From Thermohalobaculum sp039180675 (lineage in GTDB: Bacteria; Pseudomonadota; Alphaproteobacteria; Rhodobacterales; Rhodobacteraceae), in the NCBI GenBank assembly GCA_039180675.1, contig JBCDDC010000001.1:186001-250000 (forward strand): DNA of 64,000 nucleotides, read 5' to 3'. The position numbers and the translations under genes were made by a program. Under the pieces are notes generated by a model. That model searched no databases. It had not been told where the DNA came from and saw only the letters and a program-made list of their open reading frames with translations. Shown piece after piece: positions 17,533 to 26,027 of the stretch (positions within the stretch are counted from its first letter, which is position 1; every line of letters starts with the position of its first letter).

Positions 17533-19431
17533 ATGGCGAGCGATACAGCAAACGCAGCTACATTCCCTGAGTTGTTGCTCCGGAATGCGCAAGTTCACAG
17601 CGGCAAGCCCGCGATCCAGCAAAAGCGACGCGGTATATGGCGCACGACCACCTGGTCGGAGATGGCGGCAGAAGCTGCTTGCCTGACGGCGGCACTGAAG
17701 GCGAAGGGTCTGGCGCCGGGCGCTGTCGTAGCCCTGGTTGGTGACAATCGGCCCCGGCTTTTCATTGCAATGGCGGCGGCACAGGCCGCCGGGGCGATCG
17801 CTGCACCGCTCTTTCAGGACTCGAACGTTGCCGAGATGGCTCCGTGGTTCAAACGCCTGAAGCCCACCCATGTCTTTGCCGAGAACCAGGAACAGACGGA
17901 CAAGGTGCTCGAGATCCTGCCGGACTGCCCCTCGATCACCTGCATCGCCTATGACGACGACCGTGGAATGCGGCATTACAAGAACCCGGAAGTCGTCAGC
18001 TATGAAAGCCTTCTGGAAGAGGGGAAAGGTGCGCCGCTCGATGGTCTCGCAAGCGATGCGGACGGATCGAGAGATGCCTTCGTCTTCCACACATCCGGCA
18101 CGACGGGAGACCCGAAGCCGGTGGTTCACACACATCAGGCGCTGATCGAACGGGCTAGGGCGGCGGCGCGCATCGAAGGCTTCTCGGCCGACGATACGAC
18201 ACTCGCTTACCTGTCGCCCGGTTGGATGGCCCAGACCTTGTTTGCCTATGTCCACCCGATGGTGGCCGGGTCGAGCACATGCTGCCCGGAATCGTCCGAC
18301 ACGCTCCTCGACGATTTGAGAGAGATCGCGCCGACTCATCTTGTGATCACGCCCCGGATGCTGGACACGATCGTGCTGCAGATCTCGGCGCGGATGCAGG
18401 ACACGGGCGGCTTCAATCAGCGTCTCTACCGGAATGGTTTGCAGAACGGTCAGAAGGGTGGGCTGCTCTACAGCCTCCTGCTTTACAAGCCGCTGCGTGA
18501 CTCGCTGGGAATGAGCCGGATCAGGGACGCCTACACCGTGGGCGATCTGCTGCCGGAGCATACGATGACGTTTTTCCGGACGCTTGGCATCAACCTGAAG
18601 CAGCTATATGGGACAACCGAGACCGGCTTTTTCGATGTGCTGCAGCGCGATGAGGCCGTGAGCACCGGCACGCTTGGCACCGCTGTCGAGGGGGTCGAGC
18701 TTAAGATCTCGGATAGTGGCGAAGTCCTGATGCGGTCTTCTGGTCTGTTCCGGGAGTATTTCGGCGATGCGGATGCAACGGCGGCCGCGCTGCAAGGTGA
18801 CGGCTGGTTCCGGACCGGCGATCTCGGGGCTCTGAGCGAGAGTGGGGAGCTTCGGCTGACCGACCGCGTCTCGGATATCGGCGCGCTGGCTGATGGCACA
18901 CCTTTCAGGCCCAAGACCATCGAGGCGCGGTTGACAGACAACAGCGAGATCCGGGCCGCGGTCGTGATCGGCGACGGCCGGGATGGCGTTTGCGCGCTCG
19001 TCGATGTGGATACAGAGACCGTTGGCCGATGGGCCGACGGGCAGGAGATCTCTTTCACCGGCCATTCGGATCTGGCCTCTCGCGATGAGGTCTACGATCT
19101 GGTTGGAGGTCTGATCGAGAAAGCCAACGCACAGCTTGCGTCCGACCCGGCGACCGCTCCCGTCCAGATCCGGCGCTTCCTTCTGCTGCCGGATGCTCTG
19201 AGTGCGGGAGACGGGCTGCTGACGCCTACCGGCAGGCTTCGTCGATCGGCGATTGCAGACCATTACGCCGGGCTAATCGAAGCGCTCTACTCAGACCGAA
19301 CGGACGTTCCGATCGAGAACGTTCCCGGACATGCGCATGAGATCCACGACGATGTCCATGGCGGCCCGGCCGCGCTCAAGCTCCGCGATGCGAAAGTCAC
19401 CGGCGATCTGTCCAGCAGGAGGGCCGCATGA
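17533..19431 (+). CDS. AMP-dependent acyl-CoA ligase-like protein (FACS type)
   Basis: ANL-superfamily enzyme of 632 residues, expected to adenylate a carboxylate and form a CoA thioester. Motifs visible are TSGTTGDPKPV at 187-197, the YGTTE substrate/ATP motif near 359, and GWFRTGDLG near 423 with the ATP-ribose Asp. Two departures stand out: Pro196 replaces the usual Gly of the PKG element, and in the C-terminal A10 motif (LTPTGRLRR) Arg568 stands where the catalytic Lys is expected. It is the first gene of the operon and overlaps livG by ATGA. Pairing of such a ligase with a Liv-type transporter suggests an imported organic acid that is trapped as a CoA ester; the substrate is unknown. Confidence 0.88.
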   Translation: MASDTANAATFPELLLRNAQVHSGKPAIQQKRRGIWRTTTWSEMAAEAACLTAALKAKGLAPGAVVALVGDNRPRLFIAMAAAQAAGAIAAPLFQDSNVAEMAPWFKRLKPTHVFAENQEQTDKVLEILPDCPSITCIAYDDDRGMRHYKNPEVVSYESLLEEGKGAPLDGLASDADGSRDAFVFHTSGTTGDPKPVVHTHQALIERARAAARIEGFSADDTTLAYLSPGWMAQTLFAYVHPMVAGSSTCCPESSDTLLDDLREIAPTHLVITPRMLDTIVLQISARMQDTGGFNQRLYRNGLQNGQKGGLLYSLLLYKPLRDSLGMSRIRDAYTVGDLLPEHTMTFFRTLGINLKQLYGTTETGFFDVLQRDEAVSTGTLGTAVEGVELKISDSGEVLMRSSGLFREYFGDADATAAALQGDGWFRTGDLGALSESGELRLTDRVSDIGALADGTPFRPKTIEARLTDNSEIRAAVVIGDGRDGVCALVDVDTETVGRWADGQEISFTGHSDLASRDEVYDLVGGLIEKANAQLASDPATAPVQIRRFLLLPDALSAGDGLLTPTGRLRRSAIADHYAGLIEALYSDRTDVPIENVPGHAHEIHDDVHGGPAALKLRDAKVTGDLSSRRAA

Positions 19432-20243
19432 ACGTTGTCGCCCCAATCGAAGCGCCTGAGCGCGCTTTCCCCATCGGTGGTCCGATCCTGGAGCTGGATG
19501 GGATATCGCTCCGTTTCGGGGGCGTTCACGCGCTCACCAACATCTCGTTCAATATCCTCGAGCATGAGGTGCGAGCGATCATCGGCCCGAACGGCGCGGG
19601 CAAATCCTCGATGCTCAACGTGATCAACGGGCTCTACACGCCGCAGGAAGGCTCGATCACCTTCGCGGGCAACAAGATCACCGGGATGACACCGACACGT
19701 GCCGCACAGATGGGCATCGCGCGGACATTCCAGAACATCGCTCTCTTCAAGCGGATGACGGTGCTCGACAACATCATGGCCGGGCGGAAGCTGTTCTCGC
19801 ACGCGACGTTCCTGGAGGTCGCGCTCCAACTGCCTCGCGCGCGCCGCGAGGAGCTCGAGAACCGCGAGAAGGCCGAAGAGATCATCGAGTTCCTCGAGAT
19901 CGAGCATATCCGCAAGACACCGGTCGCCAAGCTGCCTTATGGCCTGCAAAAGCGGGTGGAGTTGGGCCGCGCGCTGGCAGCGGAGCCACGCATCCTGCTG
20001 CTCGACGAGCCGATGGCGGGCATGAATGTCGAAGAAAAGCAGGACATGTGCCGCTTCATCCTCGACACGAATGATCACTACGGAACGACCATGGTGCTGA
20101 TCGAGCACGACATGGGCGTTGTCATGGACATCTCGGACCGGGTTGTCGTGCTCGACTACGGCAAGACTATCGGAGACGGCACACCTGACGAGGTGCGCAG
20201 CAATCAAAATGTCATCGACGCCTATCTCGGCGTGGCACACTGA
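19428..20243 (+). CDS. livG: Branched-chain-amino-acid-type ABC ATPase, LivG family
   Basis: Cytoplasmic ATPase of a Liv-type (HAAT family) importer, 271 residues. Walker A is GPNGAGKSS, the Q-loop lies in RTFQNIALFKRMTV, the signature is degenerate (LPYGLQKRVELGRAL), Walker B is ILLLDEPMAGMN and the H-loop is LIEHDMGVV. ARRTFQN-like and NVIDAYLG segments place it with LivG rather than LivF. The ATG overlaps the ligase stop. The LivG name follows the family only; the operon context points to a carboxylate linked to the ligase rather than leucine. Confidence 0.93.
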   Translation: MNVVAPIEAPERAFPIGGPILELDGISLRFGGVHALTNISFNILEHEVRAIIGPNGAGKSSMLNVINGLYTPQEGSITFAGNKITGMTPTRAAQMGIARTFQNIALFKRMTVLDNIMAGRKLFSHATFLEVALQLPRARREELENREKAEEIIEFLEIEHIRKTPVAKLPYGLQKRVELGRALAAEPRILLLDEPMAGMNVEEKQDMCRFILDTNDHYGTTMVLIEHDMGVVMDISDRVVVLDYGKTIGDGTPDEVRSNQNVIDAYLGVAH

Positions 20244-20252
20244 GGGGCTGTC

Positions 20253-21161
20253 ATGGAATGGGTTGAAGTTCTTTTCTTCTTCGAGGTTCTTATCGGCGGC
20301 CTGCTTGCCGGCGTGATGTACAGCCTCGTCGCGCTCGGCTTCGTGCTGATCTACAAGGCGTCATCGGTCTTTAACTTCGCGCAGGGCGCGATGGTGTTCT
20401 TCGCCGTCTTGTCCTTCGTCGGGTTCATGGAACTGGGACTGCATTTCTGGGTCGCGCTGCCGGTCACAGTGGTTCTGATGATCCTGGTCGGCATGGCGAC
20501 CGAGCGCTTCGTGCTCCGCCCCCTGGTCAATCAGTCCGACGATACGCTTCTGATGGCGACGATCGGCCTCGCTTTCGTTCTGGAGGGACTCGCCCAGATG
20601 GCCTGGGGCGTTGAGGTGCGCAGGCTTGATCTCGGCATCCCTGATGTCCCGATGCAGTGGTTTGCGGATCTGACGGATATCTTCGTCTCGACCCTGGATG
20701 TCGTCGCCGGTGCGGCAGCGGGGATCATGGTTATCATCCTCGCACTGATCTTCTCGCGCACCAAGGTCGGGCTCGGTCTGCGCGCGGTGGCCGACAGCCA
20801 TGCGGCAGCGCAGTCGATCGGGATCCCGCTCAAGAATATCTGGATGATGGTTTGGGCAACCGCGGGGATCGTTGCCCTTGTAGCCGGGATGCTCTGGGGC
20901 GCACGCTCGGGCGTGCAGTTCGCGCTTGTCGGCATCGCGTTGAAGGCCCTGCCGGTTCTGATCATCGGCGGTTTCACATCGGTGCCAGGCGTGATCGTCG
21001 CGGGGCTGATCGTCGGCGCGTCGGAGAAACTGGCAGAAGTCTATATCGGCCCACTGTTCGGAGGCGGGATCGAGGGATGGTCGCCTTACATGCTCGCCGT
21101 CTTCTTCCTCATGTTCAGACCCGAAGGTCTGTTCGGCGAAAAAATCATCCGGCGCGTCTAG
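20253..21161 (+). CDS. livH: Liv-type ABC permease, LivH family
   Basis: Inner-membrane permease of 302 residues with about eight hydrophobic segments. Family marks are the N-terminal GLLAGVMYSLVALGFVLIYKAS, the FAQGAMVFF segment typical of LivH, and the cytoplasmic coupling segment VGLGLRAVADSHAAAQSIGI. It starts 9 bases after livG. It pairs with LivM to form the transmembrane channel of the importer. Confidence 0.93.
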   Translation: MEWVEVLFFFEVLIGGLLAGVMYSLVALGFVLIYKASSVFNFAQGAMVFFAVLSFVGFMELGLHFWVALPVTVVLMILVGMATERFVLRPLVNQSDDTLLMATIGLAFVLEGLAQMAWGVEVRRLDLGIPDVPMQWFADLTDIFVSTLDVVAGAAAGIMVIILALIFSRTKVGLGLRAVADSHAAAQSIGIPLKNIWMMVWATAGIVALVAGMLWGARSGVQFALVGIALKALPVLIIGGFTSVPGVIVAGLIVGASEKLAEVYIGPLFGGGIEGWSPYMLAVFFLMFRPEGLFGEKIIRRV

Positions 21162-21173
21162 GGAGGTTACGCC

Positions 21174-22241
21174 ATGCTTTACAGACAAGCCGGACGTTTC
21201 CGCACAAGCTACTCTATGGATGCGCGCCTGGTTCCGTTCTTCGAAGACCGGATCGCGCTGGCCGCAGTCTTTCTCTTCGCGCTCTGCGTCGTTCCCTTCT
21301 CGGCGAGTGACTACTGGCTGAGCGCGATCCTGATCCCCTGGCTTTGCCTTTCGCTGGTCGCGCTGGGGCAGAACATTCTGATGGGATATGCGGGGCAGCT
21401 CTCGCTCGGCTCCGCGGGGTTCATGGCAGCTGGTGCGTTTGCCTGCTACAACTTCGAGCTGCGTATCCCTGAGATGCCGTTCCTGGTCTCACTCATCATG
21501 TCGGGGCTGGTTGCGGCTGCGGTCGGCATCGTCTTCGGCCTGCCGTCACTCAGGATCCGGGGTCTCTACCTCGCGGTTGCCACGCTCGCCTCGCAGTTCT
21601 TCATCGTCTGGGTGATCGACAAGTTCGGCTGGTTCAAGAACTACGACAGCTCAGGGATCATCACGGCGCAGGACATCGTGATCCTGGGCAAATCCTTCAC
21701 CACACCGGCTGAGATGTACGTCGTGGTGCTCCTGGTCGTTGCGGTCATGACATTGCTGGCCATGAACATGGCCTCTGGCAGCGTCGGGCGAAACTGGATG
21801 GCCGTGCGGGACATGGATGTGGCGGCAGAGGCGATGGGTATCTCGCTTCTGCGCACGAAGCTGCAGGCCTTTGCGATCAGCTCTTTCTATTGCGGGGTGG
21901 GTGGTGCGCTCTTCGCCTTCACCTTCCTGCAGTCGCTGGAGCCGGTGGCTTTCGACATCAACCTCAGCTTCCGCATCCTCTTCATGGTGATCATCGGCGG
22001 GCTGGGTACGATCATCGGCGCCTATCTCGGCGCTGGGTTCATTCTGCTGCTTCCGGTGTTCCTGAACATCTTTTTCCACGCCGTGGTCGGCGAGGCGGTG
22101 GACGCGACAATCGTCTCGGCTTTCGAGCAGGTCATCTTCGGCGTTCTGATGATCATGTTCATGATTTACGAGCCGCTCGGTATCGCGCGGCTTCTGGAAA
22201 TAGGACAGGAGCGGCTCAGACGCTGGCCGTTCAAGGTCTGA
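21174..22241 (+). CDS. livM: Liv-type ABC permease, LivM family
   Basis: Second permease subunit, 355 residues, with about nine hydrophobic segments. Diagnostic stretches are GQNILMGYAGQLSLGSAGFMAAGA, GLPSLRIRGLYLAVATLASQF, and the coupling loop GRNWMAVRDMDVAAEAMGI. The start at 21174 is supported by gggagg 7 bases upstream, and the gap to livH is 12 bases. About 100 bases separate it from the binding-protein gene. Confidence 0.93.
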   Translation: MLYRQAGRFRTSYSMDARLVPFFEDRIALAAVFLFALCVVPFSASDYWLSAILIPWLCLSLVALGQNILMGYAGQLSLGSAGFMAAGAFACYNFELRIPEMPFLVSLIMSGLVAAAVGIVFGLPSLRIRGLYLAVATLASQFFIVWVIDKFGWFKNYDSSGIITAQDIVILGKSFTTPAEMYVVVLLVVAVMTLLAMNMASGSVGRNWMAVRDMDVAAEAMGISLLRTKLQAFAISSFYCGVGGALFAFTFLQSLEPVAFDINLSFRILFMVIIGGLGTIIGAYLGAGFILLLPVFLNIFFHAVVGEAVDATIVSAFEQVIFGVLMIMFMIYEPLGIARLLEIGQERLRRWPFKV

Positions 22242-22341
22242 CATACGCAACTAAGAGGACGAAAGGAGGCTGCCGGCCAAGTGCTTCGACGACCAAGATA
22301 TATCGCCCTCAACGGGTGAATTCACGGGAGGATAAACGACA

Positions 22342-23685
22342 ATGAAGAGCATTCTCAAAAGGGTGGCGCCAGCGGCACTGGCCGCGGCAGCGCTGACCGC
22401 TTTTGCCGCACCGCCTGCCGCGATGGCCGAGGAAGAGCAATACTTCCCGGTGCCGTCGAGCCGGGTCGGCCCCTTCTCCGCGATGGGTACCGGATACTAT
22501 GGTGGCATCATCGACTACATGCAGTACGTCAACAAGAACGGTGGCGTGAACGGCGTGCAGCTTGTCTGGGCCGAGTGCGAGACCGAGTATAACGCAGCCC
22601 GCACCGTCGAATGCTATCAGCGGCTTCTCACGGGCCCGAACGGCCAGAAGATGCTGGTGTTCGACACGCTCGGGACGCCCGGCGCCTATGCGGTGATCAA
22701 CCGGATGTCCGAGGAAGAGACGGTGCTGGCGCAGTACGGCTATGGCCGCACCGATGCGGCTGATGGCACCGTCTGGCCCTGGGTCTTTAATGCGGCAAGC
22801 CACTACTGGTCGCAGATCGGCATGAAGCTGCAGTTCATGGCCGATCAGGAGGGCGGCGTCGAGAACATGAAGGGCAAGAAGATCGTGCACCTTCACATCG
22901 ACAGCGCCTATGGCCGCGAACCGCTCCCCGCCATGCGCCAGATCGCAAAGGATTGGGGGATGGAGTTGGTCGAGATCTCGATCCCGCCCCCGGGTCTGGA
23001 ACAGCAGTCGCAGTGGTTGCAAATCCGCCGTGAGCGGCCGGACTGGGTGACCTTCTGGGGTGCAGGCTCGGGTATGAACTCGACCGGCATGACCAACGCC
23101 GCCCGCATGGGCTTCCCGCGCGAGCGCCTGGTCTATGTGACCTTCGGCGGAGCCGAGGAAGACATGGTTCCCGCAGGTGATGCGGCCAAGGGCACCTATG
23201 TTGTGGCAAACGCCGTACCCGGGCGCGACTTTCCGCTGATCGCCGATATGTACAAGACCCTCTACGAGGACTCGAATGTCGGCAACATGGCGAACCCCGA
23301 TCGGGTCGGCACGGTCTACTACAACCGCGGCGTTGGTGCCGCTGTGATGTGGATCGAGGCGCTGAAGAACGCGCAGGAGATGTCCGGCAAGGTCGGCAAG
23401 GCCGTCGTCGGTTCGGAATTCCGTGACGGTTATGAGGCGCTGAACATGACACCCGAGAAGCTCGAGGAGATTGGCATCACCGGCATGGTGGCTCCGTTCC
23501 AGCTCTCCTGCGCCAAGCACGATGGTGCTGGAAAGTTCCGAATGATGCAGTGGAATGGCGAGAAGTTCGATCTGATCACAGATTGGATGGGACCGCCGGA
23601 CCCGACCTTCATTCGTGGTCTTGTCGAGAGCTCGGCCGGGAAATTTGCGTCCGAGAACAACGTCGAGCCGAAAAACTGCGGCTGA
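22342..23685 (+). CDS. Periplasmic substrate-binding protein of the Liv-type transporter
   Basis: Type I periplasmic binding protein of 447 residues. A Sec signal peptide ends near residue 29 (PAAMAEE), and a strong gggaggata site precedes the ATG. The two-lobe fold is recognisable from the YYGGIIDYMQYVNKNGGVNG block, VELVWAECE-type strand, and the later MTNAARMGFPRERLVYVTFGGAEEDMVP. At 447 residues it is longer than classical LivK (about 370), as is usual for the group found beside ligase-linked Liv operons. It should determine the ligand of the importer. A stable hairpin follows the stop. Confidence 0.92.
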   Translation: MKSILKRVAPAALAAAALTAFAAPPAAMAEEEQYFPVPSSRVGPFSAMGTGYYGGIIDYMQYVNKNGGVNGVQLVWAECETEYNAARTVECYQRLLTGPNGQKMLVFDTLGTPGAYAVINRMSEEETVLAQYGYGRTDAADGTVWPWVFNAASHYWSQIGMKLQFMADQEGGVENMKGKKIVHLHIDSAYGREPLPAMRQIAKDWGMELVEISIPPPGLEQQSQWLQIRRERPDWVTFWGAGSGMNSTGMTNAARMGFPRERLVYVTFGGAEEDMVPAGDAAKGTYVVANAVPGRDFPLIADMYKTLYEDSNVGNMANPDRVGTVYYNRGVGAAVMWIEALKNAQEMSGKVGKAVVGSEFRDGYEALNMTPEKLEEIGITGMVAPFQLSCAKHDGAGKFRMMQWNGEKFDLITDWMGPPDPTFIRGLVESSAGKFASENNVEPKNCG

Positions 23686-23719
23686 TGAAGTCTCCCTGTT
23701 GACGCCTTGGGCGTTGTCC

Positions 23720-23745
23720 GCGGGGTGGGGATTTCTCCACCCCGC
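23720..23745 (+). terminator. Strong hairpin between binding-protein gene and livF
   Basis: The arms GCGGGGTGGGG and CTCCACCCCGC pair over 11 positions (one G-U) around an ATTT loop. No T-run follows. The place, 35 bases after the binding-protein stop and 30 before livF, fits a partial terminator or 3'-end stabiliser that keeps binding-protein mRNA more abundant than the downstream message. Confidence 0.65.
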
Positions 23746-23775
23746 ATACCAGTACAAAAGGTCCGGAGGCCGACC

Positions 23776-24612
23776 ATGAATGTGCAAACCGAGGCAAAGG
23801 CAGCAACTGCGGTCGACCCGGTCCTGTCGGTCCGGAACATCGAAGTCATTTATGATGGCGTGATCCTGGTCCTTCGCGGGGTCTCGCTTGAGGTGCCCAA
23901 GGGCAAGATCGTCGCGCTTCTCGGCGGCAATGGCGCGGGAAAGAGCACGACGCTGAAATCCGTGTCCACCATGCTTGGCACCGAACGTGGCAAGGTCACA
24001 AAGGGCTCGATCCACTTCCGGGGCGAGCGCGTCGATCAGAAGACGCCGGGTGATCTGGTCAGCATGGGCATGGTGCAGGTCATGGAAGGGCGCATGTGCT
24101 TTGGCCACCTGACGGTCGAGGAGAACCTGATCGCCGGGGCCTATTCGCGAACGATCTCGAAACAGCAGATCCGCGAGGAACTCGAGAGGGTCTACGACTA
24201 TTTCCCGCGGCTCAAGGAGCGGCGCAAAAGCCAGGCCGGCTATACCTCTGGCGGTGAGCAGCAGATGACGGCGATCGGAAGAGCAATGATGGCAAAGCCA
24301 AATATGCTATTGTTGGATGAGCCGTCGATGGGGCTGGCGCCCCAGATCGTGGCCGAGATCTTCGAAATTGTTCGAGATCTCAATCAACGGGAGGGTGTCA
24401 GCATTCTGCTGGCCGAACAGAACACGAGTGTCGCGCTCAAGTACGCCAACTACGGCTACATTCTCGAGAGCGGACGCATTGTGATGGACGGCCCGGCCGA
24501 GGTGCTGGCGGAGAATAAGGATGTCAAGGAGTTCTACCTTGGCGTGTCGTCAGAGGGCCGGGAGAGCTTTCGCGACCGCAAGAGCTATCGCCGCCGCAAG
24601 CGCTGGTTCTGA
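23776..24612 (+). CDS. livF: Branched-chain-amino-acid-type ABC ATPase, LivF family
   Basis: Second ATPase of the importer, 278 residues from ATG 23776 (ggaggc upstream; the frame opens 69 bases earlier). Walker A is GGNGAGKST, the signature is degenerate (YTSGGEQQMTAIGRAMM), Walker B is MLLLDEPSMGLAP and the H-loop region is ILLAEQNTSVAL, all LivF-like. The C-terminal tail is rich in Arg/Lys (DRKSYRRRKRWF), as in the ligase-associated subgroup. It closes the transporter set; the response regulator follows after 29 bases. Confidence 0.92.
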   Translation: MNVQTEAKAATAVDPVLSVRNIEVIYDGVILVLRGVSLEVPKGKIVALLGGNGAGKSTTLKSVSTMLGTERGKVTKGSIHFRGERVDQKTPGDLVSMGMVQVMEGRMCFGHLTVEENLIAGAYSRTISKQQIREELERVYDYFPRLKERRKSQAGYTSGGEQQMTAIGRAMMAKPNMLLLDEPSMGLAPQIVAEIFEIVRDLNQREGVSILLAEQNTSVALKYANYGYILESGRIVMDGPAEVLAENKDVKEFYLGVSSEGRESFRDRKSYRRRKRWF

Positions 24613-24641
24613 CGACATCTTGGCGCGCACCCGGATCACCG

Positions 24642-26027
24642 ATGTCGGGTGATGCGGTGCCAAAGTCTGTGGAGCCGAATGACGCTCCGGAGTTCGGGCC
24701 ATGGCTCGCGCAGGCGTCCATCCTCATCGTCGATGATGAGCCGGGAATGCGGAACTTTCTCTCGCGGATCCTTGGGCCGCGCTGCAAACGCATCGAAACC
24801 GCCGAGGATACGGTCGAGGCGTCGCGCATTCTCGATGAGGATCACTTCGACGTCTTGATCATCGACAATGTGATGCCGGGAAAGAACGGGGTCGACTGGC
24901 TGGCGGAGCAACGCGCGATCGGTTTTTTTGCCGATGCGATCCTGATCACCGCCTATGCGGATCTCGAGACCGCGATCCAGGCGTTGCGCGCAGGCGCCGC
25001 TGACTTCGTGTTGAAGCCTTTCCGCTCCAACCAGATCCTGAACGCGGTGGCTCGCTGCCTCGATCGTCTGCGTCTCCAGCGGGAAAACTTCGTCCTGCGT
25101 CACGAGCTTCAATCCTCGACCGATAATCGGATCAGCGATCGGGTGATCGGCGAATCCCAGGCGATCGGGAATGTCAGGGACACGATCTCCCGCGTTGCGC
25201 CGCTTCCGACATCGGTCTTGATCACCGGGGAGTCGGGCACGGGCAAGGAGGTGGCCGCGCGTTCGCTGCATGCCTTATCCGACCGGCACGACAAGGCTTT
25301 CGTGCCTATCAACTGCGCTGCGATCCCACCCGACATGATCGAGAGCGAGCTCTTCGGTCATATCAAAGGTGCATTCACAGGGGCCGAGGCAAAGCGCGAC
25401 GGTCTGTTCCTGCATGCCCAGGGCGGCACTTTGTTCCTGGACGAGATCGGTGAATTGCCGCTCCCGATGCAAAGCAAACTGCTCAGGGTGCTTGAGGACC
25501 GCCGTGTTCGGCCAGTCGGCTCGGAGCGAGAGATTCCGGTCGATCTGCGGTTCCTGTTTGCGACGAACGCCGAACTTGAGAAGCGCGTCGAGTCGGGCGA
25601 GTTCCGTGCTGATCTCTATTTCCGCATCAACGTCATGCAGCTTCACCTACCGCCGCTTCGCGAACGGGGCGAGGACGTTTGGGAGCTTTCGGCGCTCTTC
25701 ATGGCGCGGCTGTCGCGGCAACTGGGCATGCCACCCGTTCAGATCACCGATGCGGATCGCGCGAAGCTCTCCGCTTATCACTGGCCGGGGAATGTGAGGG
25801 AGTTGCGCAATCTGATCGAGAGAACGCTTATCCTGGGCCAGTTTCCCGGCCAATTCGGCGCCGCCCCCAGCCCGAACCTGCCCGACAATGGAAGCCTCGC
25901 TGATGTGGAACGCCAGCACATCCTCTCGGTCCTGAGCCAGGTTGGGGGAAATCGCGAAGAGGCGGCCAAGCGGCTGGGCATTTCGCGCAAGACCATCGAC
26001 CGCAAATTCGCGGCCTGGAATGCTTAA
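24642..26027 (+). CDS. Sigma-54-dependent response regulator, NtrC class
   Basis: A 461-residue activator with three domains. The receiver (about 26-145) has Asp31/Asp32, phospho-acceptor Asp75 and Lys125. The AAA+ sigma-54 activation domain has Walker A GESGTGKE at 196-203, GAFTGA at 243-248 and FLDEIGELPL Walker B. The C-terminal Fis-type helix-turn-helix (about 420-461) contains EEAAKRLGISRKTIDRK. The intact GAFTGA loop means it can remodel RpoN holoenzyme. It lies 29 bases after livF and overlaps its kinase, so the obvious target is the sigma-54 promoter at 17264. Its DNA site may be one of the GTCAC/GTGAC repeats upstream. Confidence 0.94.
   Translation: MSGDAVPKSVEPNDAPEFGPWLAQASILIVDDEPGMRNFLSRILGPRCKRIETAEDTVEASRILDEDHFDVLIIDNVMPGKNGVDWLAEQRAIGFFADAILITAYADLETAIQALRAGAADFVLKPFRSNQILNAVARCLDRLRLQRENFVLRHELQSSTDNRISDRVIGESQAIGNVRDTISRVAPLPTSVLITGESGTGKEVAARSLHALSDRHDKAFVPINCAAIPPDMIESELFGHIKGAFTGAEAKRDGLFLHAQGGTLFLDEIGELPLPMQSKLLRVLEDRRVRPVGSEREIPVDLRFLFATNAELEKRVESGEFRADLYFRINVMQLHLPPLRERGEDVWELSALFMARLSRQLGMPPVQITDADRAKLSAYHWPGNVRELRNLIERTLILGQFPGQFGAAPSPNLPDNGSLADVERQHILSVLSQVGGNREEAAKRLGISRKTIDRKFAAWNA

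Noticed and set aside
16930..18561. Minus-strand frame of about 540 codons across the ligase leader
   Set aside because: It overlaps the ABC ATPase end, the sigma-54 promoter region and the ligase gene antisense; no motif or ribosome site supports it.
22309..24108. Minus-strand frame of about 600 codons opposite the binding-protein and livF genes
   Set aside because: Antisense to two well-supported genes, with shadow-type amino-acid composition and no recognisable domain.
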